Below, one piece after another: positions 27,698-35,648 of a DNA stretch of 64,000 bases. Below the pieces are notes generated by a model that made no database searches, had not been told where the DNA came from, and saw only the letters and a list, made by a program, of their open reading frames with translations. Where the stretch lies: the NCBI RefSeq assembly GCF_000718305.1, contig NZ_JOFQ01000005.1, forward strand, positions 308,201 to 372,200. The letters run 5' to 3'. Source of the stretch: Streptomyces niger (GTDB lineage: Bacteria; Actinomycetota; Actinomycetes; Streptomycetales; Streptomycetaceae). Position 1 is the stretch's first letter. The number at the start of each line of letters is the position of its first letter. A program made the translations under genes and the position numbers.

Positions 27698-28482
27698 CGG
27701 GTGGCCGCCTCCAGCTGGTCGGTGTCGTCCGGCAGGACGTACGGGTGCGTACGGGTGGACGCGAGGATCTGGGCGAGGTGGAGGGTGCGGGTGCCGGCCT
27801 CGATGCGGGAGAGGCCGCCCCCGATGTGCATCAGGCAGGACGAGTCGCCGGCCGTGCAGACGTCGGCTCCCGTGCCCGTGACGTGGCGCATCTTGTCGGC
27901 GAGCATCGCGGCGGAGGTCTCGGCGTTCTTGACCGCGAAGGTGCCGCCGAAGCCGCAGCAGGCGTCGGCCTCCGGCAGCTCGACGAGGTCGATGGCCTCG
28001 ACGGCGCGCAGCAGCCGCAGCGGCTTCTCGCCGACCCGCAGCATCCGGAGGGAGTGGCAGGTGGGGTGGTAGGTCACCCGGTGCGGGAAGTACGCGCCGA
28101 CGTCGGTCGTGCCCGCCACGTCGACGAGGAACTCCGACAGCTCGTACGTCTTGGTCCGCACCGCAGCGACGCCGGCGCGCAGGGCCGCGTCGCCGTACCG
28201 CTCGGCGACGATCCCGTGCTGGTGCCGCACGGAGCCCGCGCAGGAACCGGACGGCATGACGACCGCCTCGATGGACGGGTCGCCGAACTGCTCGGCGAAG
28301 CCGCGCACCAGCGGGACGGGCTCGCGCTGGTAGCCGGTGTTGACGTGCATCTGGCCGCAGCAGGTCTGGCCCGGCGGGAAGACCACGTCGTGGCCGAGCC
28401 GGGCGAGCAGGACGGCGGTGGCTTTCACCGCGTCGGGGAAGAGCGTGTCTCCCAGACAGGTGGCGAAGAGTCCGACGCGCAT
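27694..28482 (-). CDS. lutA: Lactate utilisation protein A (cysteine-rich Fe-S oxidoreductase)
   Basis: First gene of lutABC, needed with LutB and LutC to grow on L-lactate. The 262 residues have two CCG domains, with TCCGQ (about 40) and ACCGFGG in the second half, expected to bind iron-sulfur. The start has GGAGGT immediately upstream. A FadR-type dyad lies 69 bp before the start, and the regulator gene at 28616 precedes it on the same strand, so transcription is probably induced by lactate through that regulator. Confidence 0.95.
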   Translation of the reverse strand: MRVGLFATCLGDTLFPDAVKATAVLLARLGHDVVFPPGQTCCGQMHVNTGYQREPVPLVRGFAEQFGDPSIEAVVMPSGSCAGSVRHQHGIVAERYGDAALRAGVAAVRTKTYELSEFLVDVAGTTDVGAYFPHRVTYHPTCHSLRMLRVGEKPLRLLRAVEAIDLVELPEADACCGFGGTFAVKNAETSAAMLADKMRHVTGTGADVCTAGDSSCLMHIGGGLSRIEAGTRTLHLAQILASTRTHPYVLPDDTDQLEAATR

Positions 28483-28550
28483 GGGACCTCCGATCGAGGT
28501 GACCGTGGGTCGCCGTCGGCTGCCCTCGGGCCGGCCTTCGTACGACCTCT

Positions 28551-28567
28551 GTATGGTCGGACCATAC
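28551..28567. promoter_or_regulatory. FadR/LldR-type operator upstream of lutA
   Basis: Perfect 17-bp dyad: GTATGGT, spacer CGG, ACCATAC. The core TGGTCGGACCA fits the FadR-subfamily consensus TGGTnnnACCA. It lies between the FCD-type regulator gene and lutA and should be the site where that regulator represses lutABC. Confidence 0.8.
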
Positions 28568-28615
28568 TAGCGAGGGCTCGGTGCGGGCCATCGCCCCCGG
28601 GGGGCGGCGCCGCGC

Positions 28616-29347
28616 TCAGCCCTCCGGTCGGTCCTCCACCAGCGTGCCGTGGAAGCCCCGGATGTGCCGTTCGGCCAGGTCGGCGGCGCCGGCACCGTCG
28701 CCGGCGCGTACCAGGCGGAGCAGTTCGGTGTGCTCGGCGTTGAGCGCGGCCGCGGTGGCCGGCCAGTCCTCGGCGGCCTCCAGGGCGCGCAGGATCAGCG
28801 GCCGTACGGACTCGCGGACGGCCGCGGTGAGGGTGGAGGTGAGCGCGTTGCCGGAGCTCCGGGCGATCTGGACGTGGAACCGGGTGTCCAGGTCGTTGAA
28901 CTCCGGCACGCTCACCTCCGGCGCGGCCATCCGCGCGACGAGCGCCGCCGCCTCGTCCAGGTCCGCTGCGGCGGCGTGCTCCGCCGCGGCGTGGAAGCTG
29001 GAGCGTTCCAGGGTGACGCGGGCCTCCAGGACGTCCTCCAGGCAGTAGCTGCCGAGGGCGAAGTGGAGGCGGAGCAGCCGGCCGAGCGCGTCGTCGGGGT
29101 TGCGGACGATCCGGGCGCCCGCGTCGGGACCGCGGCCGGCCTGGGCCACCAGGACGCCGATGGTCTCCAGTACGCGGAGCGCCTCGCGGAGAGCGGAGCG
29201 GCTGACGCCCAGCACCGGGGCCAGCTCGCGCTCGGGCGGCAGCCGGTCGCCGGCCTTCAGCTCGCCGGCGAGCACCCGCTCCTCGATGCTTTCGAGAACG
29301 AGCTCATGCGTACGGGACTGCCGTACGGGTCGCCATTCGACAGCCAT
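28616..29347 (-). CDS. GntR-family (FadR/FCD subfamily) regulator of the lut operon
   Basis: A 243-residue protein with an N-terminal winged helix (about 10-75; LPPERELAPVLGVSRSALREALRVLE) and a C-terminal all-helical FCD ligand domain (about 95-230), including the metal-site segments FHVQIARSSGN and EHTELL. It lies directly upstream of lutABC on the same strand with a matching operator between, so it is probably a lactate-responsive repressor similar to LldR. The ligand is inferred from the neighbours. Confidence 0.93.
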   Translation of the reverse strand: MAVEWRPVRQSRTHELVLESIEERVLAGELKAGDRLPPERELAPVLGVSRSALREALRVLETIGVLVAQAGRGPDAGARIVRNPDDALGRLLRLHFALGSYCLEDVLEARVTLERSSFHAAAEHAAAADLDEAAALVARMAAPEVSVPEFNDLDTRFHVQIARSSGNALTSTLTAAVRESVRPLILRALEAAEDWPATAAALNAEHTELLRLVRAGDGAGAADLAERHIRGFHGTLVEDRPEG

Positions 29348-29861
29348 CCGTCACTCCCTGGTCGGCCGGTACCGCATCTTCTGGTCGGTCGGCACCGCGT
29401 CCTCTGACGATCGGTCGGCGCAGCACTGCTCGGCCGGCGCGGCATCCTCCGGTCGACCGGCACCGCGGCTCTGGCCGACCGGCGCCGCATCCCGATCAAC
29501 ACGGCATCCCGATCGACACGGCATCCCGACCGGCGCGCCGCGTCCCGATCAACACGGCGTCCCGACCGGCGCGCTGCCTCCCGATCGACACGGCATCCCG
29601 ATCAGCACAGCATCCCGATCGGCCGGTGCCGCACCGAAAAACTATGTCACACGGCAGGTCACGCCGTAATTGCGGTCGGACCGGACGCTTCCCGCCGCGT
29701 CCGGACGCTTTCCCGCCGCGTCCGGCCGCTTCCCCCTTCCCCCTCTCCCCGTTCTCCCTCTCCCCCGCTCCCCCCCGATCCCCCCGTTCCCCTCTTCCCG
29801 TTCCCGCGATTGCTTTCCTGCCGGCCGCCGGCGCCGATGCCCCCGCCGGCGTCCCGCGCCC
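29348..29861. other. Repeat-rich and pyrimidine-rich spacer
   Basis: A 514-bp region upstream of the regulator gene and downstream of the P450 gene. It contains imperfect tandem repeats (annotated separately) and then, at about 29690-29820, a C/T-rich tract on the plus strand with phased CCGCTTCCCGC-like motifs. No gene is recognised. Confidence 0.6.
29488..29633. repeat. Imperfect tandem repeats of 17-19 bp
   Basis: About eight consecutive units of the form catcccgatcracacgg, some with the variant tail cggcgcgcc. Units are directly adjacent, without unique spacers, so it is not a CRISPR. It lies about 140 bp upstream of the FadR-type regulator gene. Confidence 0.75.
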
Positions 29862-31148
29862 TCAGCCGTGCAGGCGTACCGGCAGCGATTCCACTCCGTA
29901 GACGATCGACAGCTTGCGGAATGCCAGTTCCTGTTCCGGCACGGCGAGCCGCATGTTCGGGAATCTGCGGACCAGGGCCGGATACGCGGCGCGGAGTTCC
30001 ATCCGGGCCAGCTCGGCGCCGACGCAGCGGTGGATTCCGTAACCGAATGCGAGGTGCGAGGGGACCTTGCGGGTCGGGTCGAACTGCTCCATGTCCGGGC
30101 CGAGCTTTCCGTCCCGGTCGGCGCCGCTGAGCGAGCACAGGACGACGTCGCCCTCGGCGATGCGGATGCCGCCGATCTCCACCTCCTCCCGGGCGAACCG
30201 GGGAAAGGCGACCTGTACGACGGTGAGGTAACGCAGCAATTCTTCGACGTAGCGGTCGGCGGCGTCGTCGCCGTCCTTCAGCGCCGCGAAGTGGTCCGGG
30301 TCACGGAGCAGGACGAGGGCGCCGAGCGCGAGCATGCTCGCGGTGGTCTCGAAGCCGCCGGTGAGCACACCGTCGGCGAGTCCGGCCAGCTCATCGTCGG
30401 TGACGGTGTCGCCGTGATCGCGCACGATCTGGCCGAGCAGGCCGTCACCGGGGTTCTTGCGCTCCTTTTTGACGATTTCCTGGAAATAGGCGAGCGATTC
30501 CGATATGGCACCGAAGGAGGCGCTCGCGCCGCCGAAGAGGTCGAAGCGGGCCGCGCTCAGCCGCTCGAAGTCGGCGCGGTCCTCGTAGGGAACTCCCAGC
30601 AGCTCGCAGATGACGAGGGAGGGAATGGGCAGGGCAAAGGTGTGGACGATGTCGACGGGCTCGCCCGAGCGCCCGAGGCGCTCCATTTCCGTCAGCCGGT
30701 CCTCGACGATCTCGTGGATGCGCGGCGTGAGCCGGCCGAGCCGGCGCATGGTGAATTCGGGGGTCAGCAGGCGGCGCAGCCGGGTGTGGTCCGGCGGGTC
30801 GGCGAATCCCAGGCCTCCGGGGTTCTTGCCGGCGTCGGCGCCGGCATTGCCGACGAGGTTGGTGTAATCGCTGCTGAAGGCCTTCGCCTTGCCCAGCACC
30901 TCCTTCACCTCGTCATAGCCGGTGACCAGCCACACATTGGAGGCGAGCGGCACGGGCAGCACACTCACCGGCGACTTCTGCCGCACTTCCGACAAGTCGG
31001 CCACCGGGTCAAGGCCGTGGCGACGCAGCGGCATGAGGGTGGACTCGGGCAAGAAGGGCATTCGGGACAGATCGAAGCCCTTTTTCTGAGTCCGCGCGAG
31101 ATATCTGCGGGCCAGCCAAGCGGTGACGCCCGAGCGGATTTTGGTCAT
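29862..31148 (-). CDS. Cytochrome P450
   Basis: A 428-residue soluble bacterial P450. It shows the I-helix segment GGFETTAS, the ExxR motif EELLR, and the haem loop FGYGIHRCVG with axial Cys375. The ATG at 31148 is chosen because it gives the family's usual length; the open frame upstream lacks features. It is a single gene with no adjacent ferredoxin, reductase or biosynthetic cluster, so its substrate is unknown. An AT-richer stretch at about 31195-31230 may be its promoter. Confidence 0.95.
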   Translation of the reverse strand: MTKIRSGVTAWLARRYLARTQKKGFDLSRMPFLPESTLMPLRRHGLDPVADLSEVRQKSPVSVLPVPLASNVWLVTGYDEVKEVLGKAKAFSSDYTNLVGNAGADAGKNPGGLGFADPPDHTRLRRLLTPEFTMRRLGRLTPRIHEIVEDRLTEMERLGRSGEPVDIVHTFALPIPSLVICELLGVPYEDRADFERLSAARFDLFGGASASFGAISESLAYFQEIVKKERKNPGDGLLGQIVRDHGDTVTDDELAGLADGVLTGGFETTASMLALGALVLLRDPDHFAALKDGDDAADRYVEELLRYLTVVQVAFPRFAREEVEIGGIRIAEGDVVLCSLSGADRDGKLGPDMEQFDPTRKVPSHLAFGYGIHRCVGAELARMELRAAYPALVRRFPNMRLAVPEQELAFRKLSIVYGVESLPVRLHG

Positions 31149-31423
31149 GCCCGCAATACTGCCTGGCCGATACCCGTGCTGACCAAGCGACCTGGCAGCG
31201 AAGTGATAACAAGATGAACGTCTGTTACGCCCGGTGCGCCCCGTCGACCACCCTTTGCACCCGTCTGCCCCCAGCAGCCACCTCCCCGTAGCAGCCCTCC
31301 GCCCCCGCACCCGTACATCGGCACCCCGTGTACCGGCCCCCGTACACCGACACCGGCGGCGCCAGGGCCTGATCATGATCGTCCTCGGTGGCTTGTGCCC
31401 GGCCTCTTGCTAGTTTGCCTGAC

Positions 31424-33136
31424 ATGACCGCGACCACGGCCGCGACGGCGGACGCCCCTCCCCCAGGTATCCGGCTGCCCAGGCGCCGCGGCGTCGAACT
31501 GCTGCTGCTCGCCGGCGCCGTCCTGATCAGCGTCTACGGCTACGTCGAGGTCGGCCTCGCCCGGCACGGCACCGTACCGGCCGGCGCCGCGAGCTACGGC
31601 GCGGGACTGGCCGTGCTGGCGCTCCTCGGCCATCTCGCCGTACGGTTCCGGGCGCCTTACGCCGATCCGCTGCTGCTGCCGATCGCGGTCCTGCTCAACG
31701 GCCTCGGCCTCGTCCTGATCTTCCGGCTCGACCAGGAGACGCCGCACGACGAGGCGGCGCCCACCCAGCTGATCTGGTCCGCGCTCGGCGTGGCGCTGTT
31801 CATCGGCGTGCTGGCGCTGCTGCGCGACTACCGGGTGCTGCAGCGGTACGCCTACCTCAGCGTCGCCGTCGCGCTCGTCCTGATGGTCGTACCGATCCTC
31901 TTTCCCGCGGTCAACGGCGCGAAGATCTGGATCCGGTTCGCCGGGTTCTCGATCCAGCCCGGCGAGTTCGCGAAGATCCTGCTCAGCATCTTCTTCGCGG
32001 CCTACCTCGCGGCGAACCGGCACGCGCTGGCGTACACCGGCCGCCGGCTGTGGCGGATGCAGCTGCCGACCGGCCGGGTGCTCGGCCCCATCGTCGCGAT
32101 CTGGCTGGTCAGCGTGGCGGTCCTGGTACTCGAACGGGACCTGGGCACCTCCCTCCTCTTCTTCGGCGTCTTCGTCGTCCTGCTGTACGCGGCGACCGGG
32201 CGCACCGGCTGGATCGCCGTCGGACTGCTGCTCGCCGCGGTCGGCGCGGCGGCCGTCGGCAGCGTCGAACCGCACGTGCACAGCCGCGTCGCGGACTGGC
32301 TGCACCCCTTCGCGAGCATCGAGCGGGGCGAGGGCGCCAGCCAACTCGCCCTGTCGCTCTTCGCCTTCGGCGCGGGCGGCATGCTCGGCACCGGCCTCGG
32401 CCAGGGCCACTCCGCCCTCATCGGCTTCGCCATGAAGTCGGACTTCATCCTGGCCACGGCGGGCGAGGAGCTGGGTTACACCGGGCTGACCGCGCTCTTC
32501 CTCCTCTACACGCTGCTGGTCGCCCGCGGTTACCGCGCGGGCCTGGCGCTCCGCGAGCCCTTCGGCCGGCTGCTCGCGGTCGGCCTGTCCTCGCTCCTCG
32601 CCATCCAGGTGTTCGTGATCGCGGGCGGGGTGATGGGGCTGATCCCGCTCACCGGGATGGCGATGCCGTTCCTGGCCCAGGGCGGCTCCTCCGTCGTCAC
32701 CAACTGGATGATGATCGCGCTGCTGGTCCGCATCAGCGACCGTGCGCGCCGCCCCCGCCCGGCCCGCGCGGACACGGGAGTGATCGCACGGGTGGTGATT
32801 CCGGAGGAGGGGGCCGACGGGAACGATGAGACCTACGGGAACGGTAGGACCGACGGGAACGGTAGGACCGACGGGAACGGTGGGACCGACGGGAACGGTG
32901 CGGACGGCACCGGACCCGAGGGGGACGACGACGGGGACGGCCGGTACGACGACGGGGACGGCCGGTACGACCGGTACGACGGCGGGGACGGCCGGTACGA
33001 CGGCGGAGGGCGCCATGGGCCGGGCGCGCAGGCCGCCGGACCGCGCTACGGACAGCGCGACGGGCGGCCGGGCGGCCGGCGCCGGGCCGGGAACCGCCGA
33101 GCCGCGAACCGCCGCCGGAACGGAGGCACCAGGTGA
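31424..33136 (+). CDS. FtsW/RodA/SpoVE-family peptidoglycan polymerase (paralogue)
   Basis: A SEDS-family glycosyltransferase that polymerises lipid II together with a class B penicillin-binding protein. The 570-residue product has about ten membrane segments up to about residue 450, with the family segments LERDLGTSLLFFG, FIMATAGEELG-like FILATAGEELG and GLIPLTGMAMPF. A long hydrophilic tail (about 460-570) is built of Asn/Gly/Asp/Arg/Tyr repeats encoded by tandem DNA repeats. It overlaps pbpA by GTGA. This is a paralogue of the canonical rodA/ftsW genes; its partner here is frameshifted. Confidence 0.92.
   Translation: MTATTAATADAPPPGIRLPRRRGVELLLLAGAVLISVYGYVEVGLARHGTVPAGAASYGAGLAVLALLGHLAVRFRAPYADPLLLPIAVLLNGLGLVLIFRLDQETPHDEAAPTQLIWSALGVALFIGVLALLRDYRVLQRYAYLSVAVALVLMVVPILFPAVNGAKIWIRFAGFSIQPGEFAKILLSIFFAAYLAANRHALAYTGRRLWRMQLPTGRVLGPIVAIWLVSVAVLVLERDLGTSLLFFGVFVVLLYAATGRTGWIAVGLLLAAVGAAAVGSVEPHVHSRVADWLHPFASIERGEGASQLALSLFAFGAGGMLGTGLGQGHSALIGFAMKSDFILATAGEELGYTGLTALFLLYTLLVARGYRAGLALREPFGRLLAVGLSSLLAIQVFVIAGGVMGLIPLTGMAMPFLAQGGSSVVTNWMMIALLVRISDRARRPRPARADTGVIARVVIPEEGADGNDETYGNGRTDGNGRTDGNGGTDGNGADGTGPEGDDDGDGRYDDGDGRYDRYDGGDGRYDGGGRHGPGAQAAGPRYGQRDGRPGGRRRAGNRRAANRRRNGGTR
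32837..33010 (+). repeat. Tandem repeats encoding the tail of the FtsW-like protein
   Basis: 18-bp units gggaacggtaggaccgac at 32837, 32855, 32873 and a partial one at 32891 are followed by units related to gacggggacggccggtacgac. They are in frame and encode GNGRTD and DGDGRYD repeats. Unit number is likely to vary between strains. Confidence 0.8.
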
Positions 33137-34588
33137 TCCGCCACATCCGCCGCACCTCGGTGTTCTGCCTGCTCCTCCTGGTCCTGCTGCTCCTGAACGC
33201 CGCCCGCGTGCAGCTCCTCAACTCCGACGAGTACGCCCACAACCCCGCCAACCACCGGGCCGCCCTCCAGCGGTACGACCAGCCGCGGGGCTCCATCGTG
33301 GTCGGCGACGCGCCCGTGGCCGGTTCCCGGGACAGCGGCGGCTCGCTGCAGTACGCCCGTACGTACACCCAGGGGCCGCTGTACGCGCCGGTCACCGGGT
33401 ACGCCTCGCAGATCTACGGCACCTCGCTCCTGGAGAACGCCGAGGACGCCATCCTCTCCGGCACCGACGCCCGGCTCGCGCCCGTCCCGCTGTGGACCGC
33501 GCTCACCCGCGAACAGCAGCCCGCCGGGGACGTGGTCACCACCATCGCCCCATCGGTGCAGCGGGCCGCGTACGAGGGGCTGGGCGGCAAGAAGGGCGCC
33601 GTGGCCGCCGTGGAACCGGCGACCGGAAAGATCCTTGCGCTGGTCAGCACGCCCTCGTACGACCCGGGCGAGCTGTCCGGCAGCAGCACCGCCAGTAGCA
33701 ACGCCTGGGCCCGGCTGAACGCTGCCGCCGACCGGCCGATGCTGAACCGGGCGCTGCGCCAGACGTACCCGCCCGGCTCGACGTTCAAGGTCGTCACCGC
33801 GGCCGCGGCGCTGGACCACGGCGTGGTGGAGGACCCGGATGCCGCCACGGACACCCCGAGCCCGTTCACGCTGCCCGGCACTTCCACCCGGCTCACCAAC
33901 GAGGCGGGCGGCTGCAAGGACGCTTCGCTCCGGCGCCTTCGAGGTCTCCTGCAACACCGTCTTCGCGCGCCTGGGCGTGGACGTCGGGCTGGACGGCATG
34001 GCGGACACGGCCGAGAAGTTCGGCTTCAACGACGACTCGCTGATGATCCCGTCCCGCGTCGCCGAGAGCACCTTCGACACCGACATGAACGACGCGCAGC
34101 TCGCGCTCTCCTCCATCGGCCAGTACAACACCGCCGCCACCCCGCTGCAGATGGCGATGGTCGCCGCCGCGGTCGCCAACGACGGCGATCTGCGGCGCCC
34201 GTACCTGGTGGACCGGCTGACCGACGCGCGGGGACACACCCTCACGCACACCCGGCCGCGCCGACTGCACCGCGCGATGAGCGAGGACACCGCGCACCAG
34301 CTGCGCGCCCTGATGACCGACGTGGTGACCAAGGGCACCGGCACCAAGGCGGCCATCCCCGGCGCGACCGTCGGCGGCAAGACCGGCACGGCCCAGCACG
34401 GCGTCGGCAACTCGGGCACGCCCTACGCCTGGTTCGTCTCCTGGGCCCAGGCGGACGGCGCGGAGGAACCCGCCGTCGCGGTGGCCGTCGTGGTCGAGGA
34501 CGCCGCGGCCCGCCGCGCCGACATCAGCGGCGGCGGCAGCGCGGCGCCCCTCGCCCGCCAGGTCATGCGCGCGGCACTCGACCGGTGA
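33133..34588 (+). pseudogene. Class B penicillin-binding protein (PbpA-like), frameshifted
   Basis: Transpeptidase partner of the upstream FtsW-like protein. The first frame encodes the membrane anchor (about 8-25), the dimerisation region and active-site STFK (Ser216). Around 33934 the reading frame shifts. The second frame resumes with GAFEVSCNTVFARLG (SxN motif SCN) and continues to the GGKTGTAQ motif and the end at 34588. A single extra base or a 2-bp loss near 33934 explains it. Unless this is a sequencing error, the product lacks SxN and KTG and is inactive; the first frame would run on without homology to 35610. Confidence 0.85.
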
Positions 34589-34776
34589 GGACGGACGAGG
34601 AGAACCGGCACCGACAAGAAGGACGAGAAGAACGAGGAGAACGAGGAGGGGAAGGCGAGAAAGGCGAAGAAGGCGAAGAGGACGAGGAACCACCCCGAGG
34701 CGCATCTCTCGGTCCGGCGGCCCGGTGGCCGCGTCTCAGTCCAGCGGCTCGGTGGCTCCCGTTGCCGGGAAGGGAG

Positions 34777-35397
34777 TCAATGAAGCTCCTGGACGTCCCT
34801 CGGGTGGCAGCGCAGGACGACCATGACGCCGCGTCGTCCCGCCCCCGAACTCGCTTTCCCTCCGTGCCGCAGGGAAAGCTCTGTCACCGGCCCCTCGGGG
34901 TCGGGGGACCGCCACATGGCCATGCGATACGGATTGCGCCTCTTCAGGCGCGGTTCCGAGGGCGTGAGCCAATGCCACTCGTCCGATGGCTCGGGGAAAC
35001 CCGGGTCGTTCCAGGAACCGGCGAACACCGGCTCCCCGAGCACGCCCCGGGCTGCGGCGACGTACTGCGACCACACTGCGGCCCCTTCTTCCAGAACGAG
35101 TTCGTCCTCTTCCGGCGAGCCGGCCGTGAGGTGCCACACGGTGTACCCGACCGCCGAGACGGGGCTCCACCCTCCGGAGTGGACCGGTTGGAGGACCAGC
35201 TGTGTTCCCGACATGGTGCGGACGCGCAACACCCGCTCCACCGATATCGGGCGCCAGCCGAACAGCGCACACCAGTCGTCCAGGCTCGGACCGGGCATGG
35301 GCGGACCGGACCAGACAGCCGGCCAATCCACGTACCCCAGGCCTCTGAGCTCTTCAGCCATGTCGTCGGGGGACTGTTCGGCGGTCGACTCACCCAT
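34777..35397 (-). CDS. Hypothetical protein, 206 residues
   Basis: Not recognised. It is a soluble, acidic, Trp-rich product with many WxxxFGW-like segments (WCALFGWRP, SGGWSPVSAVGYTVWHL), no signal peptide and no membrane segment. Trp-rich proteins of this look are common as single genes in Streptomyces. The upstream region on its own strand contains three perfect copies of a 13-bp repeat. Its 3' end faces the pbpA pseudogene across a 188-bp spacer that is purine-rich on the plus strand. Confidence 0.7.
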   Translation of the reverse strand: MGESTAEQSPDDMAEELRGLGYVDWPAVWSGPPMPGPSLDDWCALFGWRPISVERVLRVRTMSGTQLVLQPVHSGGWSPVSAVGYTVWHLTAGSPEEDELVLEEGAAVWSQYVAAARGVLGEPVFAGSWNDPGFPEPSDEWHWLTPSEPRLKRRNPYRMAMWRSPDPEGPVTELSLRHGGKASSGAGRRGVMVVLRCHPRDVQELH

Positions 35398-35417
35398 TGC
35401 GTTCCACGCCTTTCCTC

Positions 35418-35456
35418 ATACTTCCCAGCGATACTTCCCAGCGATACTTCCCAGCG
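35418..35456. repeat. Three perfect tandem copies of a 13-bp unit
   Basis: Unit atacttcccagcg at 35418-35430, 35431-35443 and 35444-35456, with no mismatches. It lies 21-59 bp before the start of the minus-strand hypothetical gene, in the likely promoter region. It could be iterated binding sites or simple slippage. Confidence 0.9.
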
Positions 35457-35648
35457 GCCGCCCCGAATCGCGGTCCGCCGGGTTGCAGCAGCCGTGACCG
35501 ATCCTCGCACCGGTGCACTCCCGTCGATCGGCCGGTGCGGTGCACGGCTTCCTCCACGCGGTAGCAACAGGAGCAGCGCAGCACGCACTTGGTACCGGTG
35601 CCGCACGTAGGGTGAGACCTCGTCATGTGATCGTCGCTGCGGGGGGAT

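Noticed and set aside
29488..29633. CRISPR array
   Set aside because: Units of 17-19 bp are directly adjacent and imperfect, with no unique spacers and no cas genes in the window.
31207..31227. TAACA...TGTTA inverted pair near the P450 start as an operator
   Set aside because: Arms of only 5 bp with an 11-bp spacer are too weak to separate from chance.
35418..35456. CRISPR or iteron origin
   Set aside because: Only three head-to-tail 13-bp units with no spacers and no replication gene nearby.
33940..35610. Run-on of the first pbpA frame to 35610 as a single 825-residue protein
   Set aside because: After about 33934 the sequence in that frame is Arg/Gly/Pro noise and crosses an opposite-strand gene; PBP motifs continue in the other frame to 34588.
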